From assembly GCF_000477435.1 (NCBI RefSeq), contig NC_022576.1, positions 558,001 to 622,000 on the forward strand: 64,000 bases of DNA, read 5' to 3'. Below are positions 1 through 8,886 of the stretch, in pieces. Positions within the stretch are counted from its first letter, which is position 1; the number at the start of each line of letters is the position of its first letter. Source of the stretch: Candidatus Symbiobacter mobilis CR. Lineage in GTDB: Bacteria > Pseudomonadota > Gammaproteobacteria > Burkholderiales > Burkholderiaceae_C. Both the position numbers and the translations under genes were made by a program. The notes below the pieces were generated by a model. The model worked only from the letters and a program-made list of their open reading frames with translations. It made no database searches and had not been told where the DNA came from.

Positions 1-1146
1 GCCCCCGGCCTGCTGCGCAGTGCAGCCATCTACGGTGCCAATGCCAGCGGCAAGTCCAACCTGATCAAGGCGCTCCAGTACATGCGTGGCGTTGTTGCCG
101 AGTCGGCGACGGTCATTCAGCCAGGTCAGACCTTTGCCGTGCAGCCATTCCGACTGGACGAGCAGTCGGCCAAGGAGCCTACCGCCTTGGAGGTGACTTT
201 CATCCTCGACGGTGTCCGCTATCAGTACGGTTTTTCAATGACGACTCAGCGTATCGTCAGCGAGCACTTGCTGGTCTACAAGGCCTTCAAGCCTCAGCGT
301 TGGTACGAGCGTCGCTACGATGCCCGGACGGGCAAGGATGTGTATGAGTTTGGCCCCGGACTCAAAGGGCCGAAGAACCTTTGGGAAGGGGCGACACGTC
401 CGAATGCGTTGTTCCTGTCGATGGCGGTCCAGCTCAACAGCGATGTGTTGCGCCCAGTATTTGATTGGTTCGTCCATCGCCTGGTGATCTTCAATGAACA
501 GGCCAAGCTCAGCCCGCAGGTGTCCATCCAGATGTTGCAGCAGGCCGAAGGTCGTCGGCAGATCTGTGACTTCTTGTCGGCAGCCGATATCAGCATTGCG
601 GATATTGAAGTGGTCACCCGCAAGGTGCCTGGCCAGGCTGTGCATTTCGATCTTGTTGCCGGCAAGACTGAGGTGCGCAACGAGGAGGTCGAGGAGCACC
701 AGCTTCGTTTCTCCCACGTGACAGCACAGGGCCGGGCGGTCTTGGATCTGATGGATGAGTCGAACGGTACGCGGAACCTGCTATTTCTGACTGGCCCTGT
801 GCTGCACATCCTGCGTACAGGACTGACGCTGGTGATCGACGAGTTGGACACCAGCCTGCACACCTTGTTGGTGCGTGAGCTTGTGCGACTGTTTCACCGT
901 CCCGAAATCAATACCGGTGGTGCGCAACTGATCTTCACGACCCACGATACGTCCTTGCTGGATGCCCCGGATATCTTCCGCCGAGACCAGATATGGTTCG
1001 TGGAGAAAGATCAAGACCAAGCCTCCGCGTTGGTCAGTCTGTCGGAATTCAGCCCGCGCAAGAATGAGGCCCTGGAGCGTGGTTATTTGATGGGCCGGTA
1101 TGGCGGCATTCCCTTTCTCGACCATGCGCTGGGGGTGCATCCTTGA
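1..1146 (+). CDS. AAA ATPase, RloA-like (5' end outside window)
   Basis: The reading frame is open from the first base, so the gene begins upstream of the window; 381 residues are visible. A Walker A motif (GANASGKSN) lies at visible residues 14-22. Near the C-terminus are a Walker B segment (LVIDELDTSLH) and an H-loop-like THDTSLL. This arrangement is typical of the SMC/OLD-like ATPases (AAA_15/AAA_21) found in defence systems. Its stop codon overlaps the ATG of the RloB-type gene by one base, so the two are translationally coupled. By family, such pairs (RloA/RloB, and by analogy AriA/AriB of PARIS) are thought to sense phage and control a partner effector. Sure of the ATPase; the defence role is inferred from the partner. 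Confidence 0.8.
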   Translation, partial: APGLLRSAAIYGANASGKSNLIKALQYMRGVVAESATVIQPGQTFAVQPFRLDEQSAKEPTALEVTFILDGVRYQYGFSMTTQRIVSEHLLVYKAFKPQRWYERRYDARTGKDVYEFGPGLKGPKNLWEGATRPNALFLSMAVQLNSDVLRPVFDWFVHRLVIFNEQAKLSPQVSIQMLQQAEGRRQICDFLSAADISIADIEVVTRKVPGQAVHFDLVAGKTEVRNEEVEEHQLRFSHVTAQGRAVLDLMDESNGTRNLLFLTGPVLHILRTGLTLVIDELDTSLHTLLVRELVRLFHRPEINTGGAQLIFTTHDTSLLDAPDIFRRDQIWFVEKDQDQASALVSLSEFSPRKNEALERGYLMGRYGGIPFLDHALGVHP

Positions 1147-1832
1147 TGGCGCGCGACCATTCCCCGAAAGAGCGCCAACGAAAACAGCTCGAACGCAAAC
1201 TGGCTCGACGCGCCAGTTATGACCGCATCTTGATCGTCTCAGAAGGCAGCAAGACAGAGCCAAGCTACTTCGGCGAGATTCGGCATGCCTACCGGCTGCA
1301 CACTGCCAATGTCGCAGTCCATCCCAGTGAGTTGGGAACCGCACCCATCCAGGTCGTTCGGTACGCCAAGGAGCTGTTCGAGTTTGGCGACAAGCACAAG
1401 AACATCCAGCAGCGAGCATTCGAGCAGGTGTACGCTGTCTTTGACCGTGATGATCACGGTAGCTACTTCGATGCCTTGCAGGTGGCAGAGTCGCTCGACG
1501 GCAAGTTGAAAAACGACAACAAGCAATTCGTACGTTTTCAGGCGATTGCATCCGTGCCGAGTTTCGAGCTTTGGCTACTATTGCACTACGAAGACATTCA
1601 GCACCCGCTGCATCGAAATGAGGTCATGCGACGCCTCAAAATCCATATCCCAGGCTACGAGAAGGGGGCAACGCGAGCCTTCAGCATGACCCGGGAGCGG
1701 TTGTCCGTGGCCACGCAGCGCGCCAAGGCGTTGGCTGCCCAATTCAATGCACGAACGGAGCCGGAACCGTTCACAGCGATTGTCGAGCTGGTGGAGTTAC
1801 TGACCCATCTTCGAGCGGAAATACCCACATAG
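1146..1832 (+). CDS. RloB family protein (TOPRIM-like fold)
   Basis: A 228-residue protein. The ATG at 1146 is preferred; an in-frame TTG lies one codon earlier. After a basic N-terminus it shows LIVSEGSKTEPSYF, whose acidic residue resembles the TOPRIM glutamate. About 65 residues later comes VFDRDDHGSY, resembling the TOPRIM DxD motif, then SVPSFELWLLLHYED, a hallmark of the RloB family. RloB was named for proteins linked to type I restriction loci; its biochemical role is not established. With the overlapping ATPase upstream it forms a two-gene unit built like PARIS, which also pairs an ATPase with a TOPRIM-type effector. Family assignment is firm; a nuclease role is inference. Confidence 0.8.
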   Translation: MARDHSPKERQRKQLERKLARRASYDRILIVSEGSKTEPSYFGEIRHAYRLHTANVAVHPSELGTAPIQVVRYAKELFEFGDKHKNIQQRAFEQVYAVFDRDDHGSYFDALQVAESLDGKLKNDNKQFVRFQAIASVPSFELWLLLHYEDIQHPLHRNEVMRRLKIHIPGYEKGATRAFSMTRERLSVATQRAKALAAQFNARTEPEPFTAIVELVELLTHLRAEIPT

Positions 1833-1992
1833 CACGGGATTCCCGCTTTCGCATCCATACCGAATCCCCATCGGGAGGAAAGCGGTGTTTGTCAAGAAAG
1901 ATGTCCGATTTTCACTCATGATTCTGGATTCCCTGGATTGAAAGACATCTTCAATTTTTGTCTTAAATTCGGGGTTCACTTTATCAATAAAT

Positions 1993-2862
1993 TTATGGTT
2001 TTGTTTCTGCTAAAAGCGCTTTTGTAAGCCTGTTGACTTTATCTGCAAAGAATCTTTCGCTCCACAGCGTCAAGCTCATTTGTTCGGCTTGGGGAAGAAA
2101 GGGGGCCACGTCTTGCGCTGCCAGTGGCCAGTTGATCGACTTGATTTTTGCAGTGAGCGCGTCGGCTAACCATGGTGCATCTACTGGCACATGTTGGCCC
2201 TGCCATGGGCCGGTTTGGTGCAAGGCGTGCGCCAAATGCAGCAAATTGGGCCGCGTCTTTTGCTTGCAGTACCAGGCAAAGTCAAACCAGTCGCGGCCTT
2301 TCAGGTAGGGACGGCAAAGCAGGGCATGCAGTTTGAGGGCATAGTTGCTGGGCAGGTCTTGTGCGCAAACTTCAAAGTCCACCGGGAAGTCCAGAAAGTG
2401 CCAGCATGTATTGGGACCGGCTGGCGGGTTGGTGTCAATTTCCAGTTTGACCTTGAGCTTGCGGGCGTTCTTGGGATCAAAAAACGATAGATCAAGTTGG
2501 CGACCGATGGAGTCGTCCTTGAGCATGGCCTGGCGCACGGCCTTGTCCATGTGGCTGCGGTCAGTCAAGTCGCATTGCACGCCAAATTGCGCCAAAACCG
2601 TCGTCAATGCGTCAAAGTAATGCACCCATTGAAAGGCCGGGTTGGGTTGGAGCAGGATGAAATCGAGGTCTTCAGAGAAACGTGGCAGGCCGTGCAAGAT
2701 GCGCAGGCTGGTGCCGCCCTGGAAGGCAGCAATATCAAAGAAGCCGCCGCGCCACAGTGCATACAGCGCAAGTTCTTGCAACATTTCTTTCAGTGCCTGC
2801 TCTTCTTGCACGGCATTGCCAGCCGCGAGGGTTTGCAGGCGTTGACGCAGCAGGTCAATCAT
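1993..2862 (-). CDS. AbiEii/AbiGii-type nucleotidyltransferase toxin
   Basis: A 289-residue protein. The start (MIDLLRQRL) is set by a 4-base ATGA overlap with the stop of the AbiEi gene; a longer open frame upstream is not used. The nucleotidyltransferase signature is visible: FQGGTSLRILHGLPRFSEDLDF contains the GGT/S motif followed by the DxD-type SEDLDF. AbiEii proteins belong to the DNA polymerase beta-like nucleotidyltransferases; characterised members block growth and related enzymes modify tRNA. Length is normal and no key residue looks lost, so it is probably functional. It is the toxin of the pair, transcribed convergently to the RloB gene. Confidence 0.88.
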   Translation of the reverse strand: MIDLLRQRLQTLAAGNAVQEEQALKEMLQELALYALWRGGFFDIAAFQGGTSLRILHGLPRFSEDLDFILLQPNPAFQWVHYFDALTTVLAQFGVQCDLTDRSHMDKAVRQAMLKDDSIGRQLDLSFFDPKNARKLKVKLEIDTNPPAGPNTCWHFLDFPVDFEVCAQDLPSNYALKLHALLCRPYLKGRDWFDFAWYCKQKTRPNLLHLAHALHQTGPWQGQHVPVDAPWLADALTAKIKSINWPLAAQDVAPFLPQAEQMSLTLWSERFFADKVNRLTKALLAETKP

Positions 2863-3521
2863 GCGGCATGTACAGGTTGCATCATTTTTTGTAGTGATGT
2901 GGTGATGGTGTTCATACGCTTGTGGGCATACACCTGTTGCAGCGCCTGCCACGCAGAGGCTGGCGTTTGCTGCAATAGCTCTGCATCAATGCGCATGGAT
3001 TGGGTCAGCATTGGGAGGTCGGTATCCTCCAGCTTGCGCAGGCAAACCATATCCAGCAATGCCCGCAGGGGCTGGGCCACCAATGCTGTTTGACCAGTAA
3101 ACGTATGCCGATCTACTGCCGCCAGAAGATGTCCTGCCTGCAGCGCAAGCGGATAAAAGCGAAACAAGCCCAAAGACCTCAGATTTACCTCCAACCGCCG
3201 CCGTCCAGGCACTACCGACAGCGTGACCGGCACCGCTTCTGGAATCCAGCCATGAAAGCGCAACGCGGTTTCGAACGAGATATACGAGCCTGGTTGCAGT
3301 GCCTGCGCCAGCACAAACGGGTGCGGCGGCTGGCTTTGCAGATGCGGTGCCAGCAGGTATAGCCCACGGCGCAGTTGCAGCAGCTCGCCATGCTGCAACG
3401 CGCGGTTCACCAAGTTGTAGCGCCGCTGTGGCGTGCCATCCAGTAGACGCGCCAACTGTGCTTTCGAAATAACCCGCCCACCCCAACCAGCCAGGATGAG
3501 CTTTTCTGTGAGTGTCTGCAT
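2859..3521 (-). CDS. AbiEi-type antitoxin / autorepressor
   Basis: A 220-residue protein directly upstream of the AbiEii gene and overlapping it by ATGA. The N-terminus (WGGRVISKAQLARLL and following) looks like the winged helix-turn-helix of AbiEi antitoxins. The middle (SYISFETALRFHGW) and the C-terminal region match the AbiEi domain that follows it. Known AbiEi proteins neutralise the toxin without a stable complex and repress their own promoter through inverted repeats. A matching palindrome lies 15 bases upstream of the start. Family assignment is by overall pattern and operon position; both agree. Confidence 0.82.
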   Translation of the reverse strand: MQTLTEKLILAGWGGRVISKAQLARLLDGTPQRRYNLVNRALQHGELLQLRRGLYLLAPHLQSQPPHPFVLAQALQPGSYISFETALRFHGWIPEAVPVTLSVVPGRRRLEVNLRSLGLFRFYPLALQAGHLLAAVDRHTFTGQTALVAQPLRALLDMVCLRKLEDTDLPMLTQSMRIDAELLQQTPASAWQALQQVYAHKRMNTITTSLQKMMQPVHAA

Positions 3522-3535
3522 TCATGCATGATACT

Positions 3536-3559
3536 TGCATAAAATGAAAGTTTTGTGCA
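3536..3559. promoter_or_regulatory. Inverted repeat upstream of abiE operon, likely AbiEi operator
   Basis: TGCATAAAA and TTTTGTGCA face each other across six bases with a single mismatch, just upstream of the AbiEi start at 3521. The surrounding 3520-3580 is AT-rich against a GC-rich background, as expected for a promoter. Autoregulation through inverted repeats is established for AbiEi homologues; use here is inferred. Confidence 0.55.
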
Positions 3560-3656
3560 TTTTTATAGCCCGTTATGGCATAAAGCTTGTCATACAGTGG
3601 GCACCATCGGCGTTGCTTGATGTGCAGCACTTCTATCGCTTCCTCGCACCCAAGAA

Positions 3657-3693
3657 CAATGCGATGGCGCAGCCCCTACTGGAATAGGTTCTT
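3657..3693 (+). repeat. Truncated copy of the 39.7-kb hairpin repeat (right end)
   Basis: This segment matches the right end of the element at 39722-39868 (GATGGCGCAGCCCCTACTGG, then AATAGGTTCTT) without a mismatch over about 31 bases. The left half of the hairpin is not recognisable here. It sits between the abiE promoter and the hybrid kinase gene. Confidence 0.75.
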
Positions 3694-3812
3694 TGTTCGC
3701 ATCGAAATCCGCGATAGGGGAGCGGAATTTCTCTACACTGCGAGACCCCATCCCAATGCGGTATACGGTCTACCGTATTGCGTGGGGATTTTCTGGTTTG
3801 CTGTAGCAAACT

Positions 3813-6617
3813 GTGGCGCTGTTGTTGGGCTTCTGCCTATTCCTCCTCGTCCAAGGGGCTGCTGGTATGGATGTCGTGTTTCTCGTGTACGGCTTGGCCT
3901 TTTTGGCGATGGGGATGGGAATCGCCTTGCGCTATGAATACCAAAGCGAATTGGCGTTGTCGCACATTCTCCCGCTGCTGGCGGGGTTCGGGTTCAGCCA
4001 CGGCTTGTTGGAGTGGACGGACTTGTGGCGCGTGGTGCGTGGCGATCCAGACTGGCTGACGGTGGCGCGGCCTGTGTTATTGCTGGTGTCTTTTCTGTTC
4101 CTGATGGAGTTTGGCCGCCGACTGGTGCGGGTGTCGCTGGAACCATCCGCATTGGCCACGCCATGGGGCCGCTTGTTGGGGGTGGAGTTGTACGCACCCA
4201 TCCTGCTTGCCATCGCTGCCTGGGTGGGGATGTCGGACAAGCCCTTGTTGGCGCTCAACATTGCGTCGCGCTATTTGACGGGCGTGCCCGGCGCCGCGCT
4301 ATGTGGCGTGGGGTTCCTGCTGTACTTTCGCAACCGGCTCGTGCTGTATATGCCGCAGTCGGAGCACCGGAGGCTGCAATGGGCCAGCTACACCGCCTGT
4401 GCTGCTTTTTTGGGGTACGCGCTGTTTGGGGGGCTGGTGGTTCCCCGGGCGGACTGGTTCCCGGCTTCGGTGCTCAGCCAGGAAAGTTTTGTGGAGGCAA
4501 CCCAAATCCCCGTGCAGTTGTTCCGCGCTGGGTGTGCCGTGTTGATCGCGGCTGCGGTGCTGGCATTACTCAAGGCCTTCCATCTCGAAGGCATCCAGCG
4601 GCTGGAAGATGCCCGCGCCGCTGCCGAGACTGCCAACCGCACCAAGTCGGAATTTCTGGCGAATATGTCGCACGAGATTCGCACGCCGATGAACGGGGTG
4701 ATTGGCATGACGGGCCTGTTGCTGGAGACAAAGCTGACCGATGACCAGCGCGAATATGCATCCATCGTGCGCAGCAGCGGGGAGGCCCTGCTTACGTTGA
4801 TCAACGACATCCTCGATTTCTCCAAAATCGAAGCGGGCAAGCTGGAGCTGGAGGAAACGGATTTCGATCTGCGCGAACTGCTCGAAGAATCCGCCGACCT
4901 GCTCGCAATCCGCGCTGAGGAAAAACACCTGGAACTGGTCTCCCATGTAGACCCCGCCATTCCCACGCTCTTGCGGGGTGACCCAGGCCGCCTGCGGCAG
5001 ATCGTGATCAACCTCGTCGGCAACGCCATCAAATTCACCCCCGCCGGGGAGGTGGCTGTGGAAGTGTCGCAAGAACAGGGCGCCCCGCAAGGTAGCGTGC
5101 TGCTGCACTTTGCCATCAGCGATACGGGCATCGGCATTCCGGCGGACAAAATGTCCCAGTTGTTCAGCGCCTTTACGCAGGTGGATGCGTCGATGACCCG
5201 CAAATACGGTGGCACCGGCCTGGGACTATCGATTTGCAAGCGGTTGGTCGAGAGGATGGGTGGGGACATCGGGGTGCAGAGCGTGCCCAACCGGGGGTCT
5301 ACGTTTTGGTTCCGCTTGCCCTTCCTCACCCAGCCCACAAGGCAGGGATCGCAGCCCCAAGGGCGGTTGGAAGGCAAACGGGTGCTGGTTGTCGATGACA
5401 ACGCGACCAACCGCCGCTTGCTCGACGTGCTGTTGCGCCATTGGGGCTGCACGCCGCTGCTGGCGGAGGACGGCACTTCCGCCTTGGCGCAGTTGGTGAC
5501 GGAGGCTGCGGCGGGGCGGCGCATCGACGTCAGCGTGCTGGATATGCAGATGCCGGATATGGATGGCCTGATGCTGGCGCGTGTCATCCGCGCTGATCCG
5601 CATTGGAAGGCGCTGCCGCTCATCATGCTGACTTCGGTGACGCGAAACGGCGATGCTGCGCTGGCTGCCGAGTGTGGGCTGGCGGCGTACCTTTCCAAAC
5701 CAGTCAAGCACGCGCAGTTGTACCGTTGTTTTGCTTCGGTGCTGGGCGCTGCGCCACATGGGCTACGGGTAGGGCAGGGGGCAGACCACCGGGCGCCGTC
5801 CGGCACGCCCCAACGGCGTTGCAGGATTTTGGTGGCGGAAGACAACCCGACCAACCAGAGAGTGACCTTGCACATGCTTTCCAAGCTGGGCCACCATGCC
5901 GACGCAGTGGGCAATGGGTTGGAAGTGCTGCAAGTGCTTGCCACGATTCCCCATGACTTGGTACTGATGGACTGCCAGATGCCGGAGATGGATGGGTACG
6001 AAGCCACGCGCAAAATTCGCGCTGCGGGTTCGCATGTGCTGCAACCGCGCATTCCCATCGTCGCGCTGACGGCCGATGCCATGCCCGGCACGCGGGACAA
6101 GGCGCTGGCTGCGGGCATGGATGATTACTTGGCCAAACCGATCTCCCCCATGGCTTTGGCGGAGGCGTTGGTACGATGGCTGCCGAAGGACGATGGTGCT
6201 GGAGTGGCCCCCCGCCCGCAGGAAAGCGCCGTAGCCCATGCAGCAGTGCAGGGCGCGAAACCGCCGGTGTTCGACCGCTTGGCCACCCTGGAGCGGTTGG
6301 GGCACAACGAACGTCTGCTGCAAGAGATGGTCGATTTGATGTTGCAAGGCGCAGTGCAAGACATCGCCGTGATCAAGGCAGCCTTGGAGACCGGGAAATC
6401 CGAGCCACTGGTACGCCACGTCCACAGCATCAAGGGCGCAGCGAGCAGCGTCGGCGCCATGGCGCTATCCGCCTGCGCTGCGGGTATCCAAGAGCAAGCG
6501 CTGGCCGGGCACATCGACGAGGTACGCACCGCGATACCGGAATTGGAACGATGCATGGCCCAGTTCCGCATCACCGTTGCTACAGAGAGCATGGGTGCAG
6601 AACCCGCGTCCCGTTGA
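3813..6617 (+). CDS. Membrane-bound hybrid sensor histidine kinase with two receivers and Hpt
   Basis: A 934-residue protein; start is taken as GTG at 3813 because no ATG in frame precedes the membrane part. The first ~250 residues form several hydrophobic segments, a multi-pass membrane sensor rather than a periplasmic loop. Then follow a dimerisation/phosphoacceptor domain ([12 protein letters not shown], His287), a HATPase with GTGLGLSI, and a first receiver (VLVVDDN; phosphoacceptor Asp577 in [10 protein letters not shown]). A second receiver follows (ILVAEDN; Asp720 in [10 protein letters not shown]), then an Hpt domain (His871 in HVHSIKGAA). All residues for a full His-Asp-His relay are present, as in BarA/GacS-type kinases. 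No separate response regulator is adjacent, so output goes to an unlinked partner. The signal is unknown. Confidence 0.9.
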   Translation: MALLLGFCLFLLVQGAAGMDVVFLVYGLAFLAMGMGIALRYEYQSELALSHILPLLAGFGFSHGLLEWTDLWRVVRGDPDWLTVARPVLLLVSFLFLMEFGRRLVRVSLEPSALATPWGRLLGVELYAPILLAIAAWVGMSDKPLLALNIASRYLTGVPGAALCGVGFLLYFRNRLVLYMPQSEHRRLQWASYTACAAFLGYALFGGLVVPRADWFPASVLSQESFVEATQIPVQLFRAGCAVLIAAAVLALLKAFHLEGIQRLEDARAAAETANRTKSEFLANMSHEIRTPMNGVIGMTGLLLETKLTDDQREYASIVRSSGEALLTLINDILDFSKIEAGKLELEETDFDLRELLEESADLLAIRAEEKHLELVSHVDPAIPTLLRGDPGRLRQIVINLVGNAIKFTPAGEVAVEVSQEQGAPQGSVLLHFAISDTGIGIPADKMSQLFSAFTQVDASMTRKYGGTGLGLSICKRLVERMGGDIGVQSVPNRGSTFWFRLPFLTQPTRQGSQPQGRLEGKRVLVVDDNATNRRLLDVLLRHWGCTPLLAEDGTSALAQLVTEAAAGRRIDVSVLDMQMPDMDGLMLARVIRADPHWKALPLIMLTSVTRNGDAALAAECGLAAYLSKPVKHAQLYRCFASVLGAAPHGLRVGQGADHRAPSGTPQRRCRILVAEDNPTNQRVTLHMLSKLGHHADAVGNGLEVLQVLATIPHDLVLMDCQMPEMDGYEATRKIRAAGSHVLQPRIPIVALTADAMPGTRDKALAAGMDDYLAKPISPMALAEALVRWLPKDDGAGVAPRPQESAVAHAAVQGAKPPVFDRLATLERLGHNERLLQEMVDLMLQGAVQDIAVIKAALETGKSEPLVRHVHSIKGAASSVGAMALSACAAGIQEQALAGHIDEVRTAIPELERCMAQFRITVATESMGAEPASR

Positions 6618-6698
6618 AGTGGGCACGGGGCCGGAGCTGCGGCAGCCGCAGGGATGCGCAGGGTATCCAACCGGTGTTCGTTTTTCCATGAACTTTCG

Positions 6699-7661
6699 AT
6701 GAACGTTATCGAATCCATTCCTGCATCTCCAGACGGGCTGTATTCCCAGGAAGAGCGCGCTGCTGCGGCCATGCGCAGCACTTGGGTCAGCGTCGTCGTC
6801 AATGTGCTGCTGACAGCGGCGCAGTTGGTGGCGGGGGTCGTTTCGCAGTCGCAAGGGCTGGTGGCCGACGGCATCCATTCCTTCTCCGACCTGATTTCGG
6901 ATTTCGTCGTCCTTTTTGCCGGGCACCATAGCCAAAAGGACGCCGATGCAGAGCACCCGTATGGGCATCAGCGGTTCGAGACGGCGGCTTCCCTGATCTT
7001 GGGCCTGCTGCTGTTGGCGGTGGGGGTAGGAATGCTGTGGGCAACTTTCCGCAAGCTGGAAGTGCCGTCCGCAGTGCCGCAGGTACATGTGATGGCGCTG
7101 TGGGTGGCTTGCGGTGCCTTGGTGGCCAAGGAGCTGCTGTTTCGGTACATGCTGGCCGTGGCCAAGCGCGTCAAATCCAGCATGTTGGTGGCCAATGCCT
7201 GGCATGCAAGGTCGGACGCAGCGTCTTCCCTGGTCGTGGTGGTGGGCATTGCCGGGAACCTGGCCGGGTACCCGCTGCTCGACCCCATCGCCGCGCTGCT
7301 CGTCGCCTTTTTGGTGGGCCGAATGGGGTGGAGCTTTACAGCCGAAGCCTTTCGAGACCTGATGGATCACGCTGCCAATGTGGAAGACGTAGCCGCCATC
7401 CGCGCCACCTTGCTCGAAACCCCAGGGGTGCTGGGCATCCATGACGTATGTACCCGCAAGATGGGCGACATGATCGTCGTTGATGTACACATCGAAGTCG
7501 ACCCTACGCTGACGATCGAGGTCGCCCACGAGATTGCAGTGCAGGCCGAAGAGCGTGTTCTGCAGCACCACAGGGTGCTACGCCTGATGACGCACCTGGA
7601 CCCATGGAACCGCCCGGACCTCGACCACAGCACGGCCGCCAAAACCCCGGGCCGCGAATAG
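6699..7661 (+). CDS. Cation diffusion facilitator (CDF) family metal transporter
   Basis: A 320-residue protein from ATG 6699; another in-frame ATG at 6654 would add 15 residues that look unlike a CDF N-terminus. The CDF signature is visible in the second membrane helix (ADGIHSFSDLISD, from about residue 56), followed by the HPYGHQRFE loop. Several hydrophobic helices come next, then a C-terminal cytoplasmic domain (VHIEVDPTLTIEVAHEIA) that dimerises in this family. CDF proteins export divalent cations such as zinc, iron, cobalt or manganese in exchange for protons. The substrate cannot be read from the sequence. It follows the kinase gene by about 80 bases on the same strand, but a functional link is not shown. 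Confidence 0.88.
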   Translation: MNVIESIPASPDGLYSQEERAAAAMRSTWVSVVVNVLLTAAQLVAGVVSQSQGLVADGIHSFSDLISDFVVLFAGHHSQKDADAEHPYGHQRFETAASLILGLLLLAVGVGMLWATFRKLEVPSAVPQVHVMALWVACGALVAKELLFRYMLAVAKRVKSSMLVANAWHARSDAASSLVVVVGIAGNLAGYPLLDPIAALLVAFLVGRMGWSFTAEAFRDLMDHAANVEDVAAIRATLLETPGVLGIHDVCTRKMGDMIVVDVHIEVDPTLTIEVAHEIAVQAEERVLQHHRVLRLMTHLDPWNRPDLDHSTAAKTPGRE

Positions 7662-7738
7662 CCTGCACAGTAGCGTTAGCCTGGCGTGCGATGCATTGCT
7701 TGCTATTCGCAGTCAGGCGCATGGTGGCACGGCGTGGG

Positions 7739-8803
7739 TTAGCGGCGCAGAAAGTCGATGTACCAGGGCATGGCTTCCTGAATGCCTGCACGCACATCGT
7801 GGGTCGGAACGTAGCCCAACAGGGTGGCGGCTTTGCCGATGTCGGCTTGCGAGTGGCGCACGTCACCGGGGCGGAAGTCGTCGTGGATAGGGGGTCGGCC
7901 GTACTCGACGCCGTTGTCAGCCAAGGCATTGCGCAGCGCATCGAACAACTGTTGCAGCGTGGTGCGGCCGCCAACGGCAACGTTGTAGACCTGGTTGCGC
8001 GCTGCCTCTTCGGTAGCGGTGGCGGCAAGCAGATTGGCTTGCACGGCATTTGCCACATAGCAAAAGTCTCGGCTGGTTTCCCCGTCGCCATGCAGCATGA
8101 CGTCTGCGCCAGCGATCATCGCGGCAGTCCACTTAGGGATGACGGCGGCATAGGCGCCGTTGGGATCTTGCCGACGGCCAAAGACGTTGAAATACCGCAA
8201 GCCAATGCTGGCAAAGCCGTAGCAACGAGCGTACACGTCTGCGTACAGCTCATTGACGAGCTTGGTTACGGCGTAAGGGGATAGCGGCTTGCCGATGGTG
8301 TGTTCCACCTTGGGCAGCCCAGGGTGGTCGCCATACGTCGAACTGCTGGCGGCGTAGACGAAGCTGCGCACCCCGGCGTCGCGCGCGGCGGTGAGCATGC
8401 ACAAAAAGCCATCGACGTTGTTGGCATTGGTGGCAATGGGGTCAGCCAGGCTGCGGGGCACCGAGCCAAGCGCGGCCTGATGGAGCACATGGTCCACCGC
8501 ATAGCCCCCTTCATAGTCCCCTTCATAGCCCTCCCACTTGCAAGCACGCTGGCAATCCGCCAGGTTGCGGATGTCGCCTTCCATAAAGCGGAACCGCCCC
8601 CACTGCGCAGGCTGCACGCGGCGCTGCACTTCTTCCAGGTTGTGGCGGTAGCCGGTGGAAAAGTTGTCCAGCCCCACCACGCGCTGGTCCAGCGCCAGCA
8701 GGGCTTCGAGCACATTGCTGCCGATGAAGCCGGCCACGCCCGTAACGAGCCAGGTGCGTGGCGCAGCGCGCAAGGTGTCTTGCAGGGATTCGTAGGGGGT
8801 CAT
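7739..8803 (-). CDS. UDP-N-acetylglucosamine 4-epimerase, WbpP/TviC type
   Basis: A 354-residue extended short-chain dehydrogenase. Start is the ATG of MTPYESLQ at 8803, preceded by a good AAGGAA ribosome-binding site. The NAD-binding motif [12 protein letters not shown] follows, then [14 protein letters not shown], a signature of the WbpP/TviC branch that interconverts UDP-GlcNAc(A) and UDP-GalNAc(A). The catalytic Tyr-x-x-x-Lys is in SPYAVTKL. The upstream gene encodes the matching UDP-HexNAc dehydrogenase, so together they would make UDP-GalNAcA for a surface polysaccharide. No glycosyltransferase or export gene lies beside them. Confidence 0.85.
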   Translation of the reverse strand: MTPYESLQDTLRAAPRTWLVTGVAGFIGSNVLEALLALDQRVVGLDNFSTGYRHNLEEVQRRVQPAQWGRFRFMEGDIRNLADCQRACKWEGYEGDYEGGYAVDHVLHQAALGSVPRSLADPIATNANNVDGFLCMLTAARDAGVRSFVYAASSSTYGDHPGLPKVEHTIGKPLSPYAVTKLVNELYADVYARCYGFASIGLRYFNVFGRRQDPNGAYAAVIPKWTAAMIAGADVMLHGDGETSRDFCYVANAVQANLLAATATEEAARNQVYNVAVGGRTTLQQLFDALRNALADNGVEYGRPPIHDDFRPGDVRHSQADIGKAATLLGYVPTHDVRAGIQEAMPWYIDFLRR

Positions 8804-8886
8804 TGGCGTTCCTTGCGCTGGTGGGAATGGTGGGCGCGTGGTGGGAGGGATGGAGTGACGGAATGGCGCAGTGGCGGAGTGACGAA

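Noticed and set aside
1936..1975. Possible terminator AAGAC...GTCTT between the RloB and AbiEii genes
   Set aside because: The stem is only five or six bases with a loop of about twelve and no proper T-run; too weak to call.
4388..6118. A 576-codon open frame on the minus strand opposite the hybrid kinase
   Set aside because: It is antisense to a clear kinase with all catalytic motifs. Its product is low-complexity, rich in Ser, Arg and Pro, with no recognisable domain, typical of shadow frames in GC-rich DNA.
8820..8880. G-rich repeats (GGAGTGACG twice) between the WbpP and WbpO genes
   Set aside because: Short, imperfect and without clear period; read as low-complexity spacer rather than a defined element.
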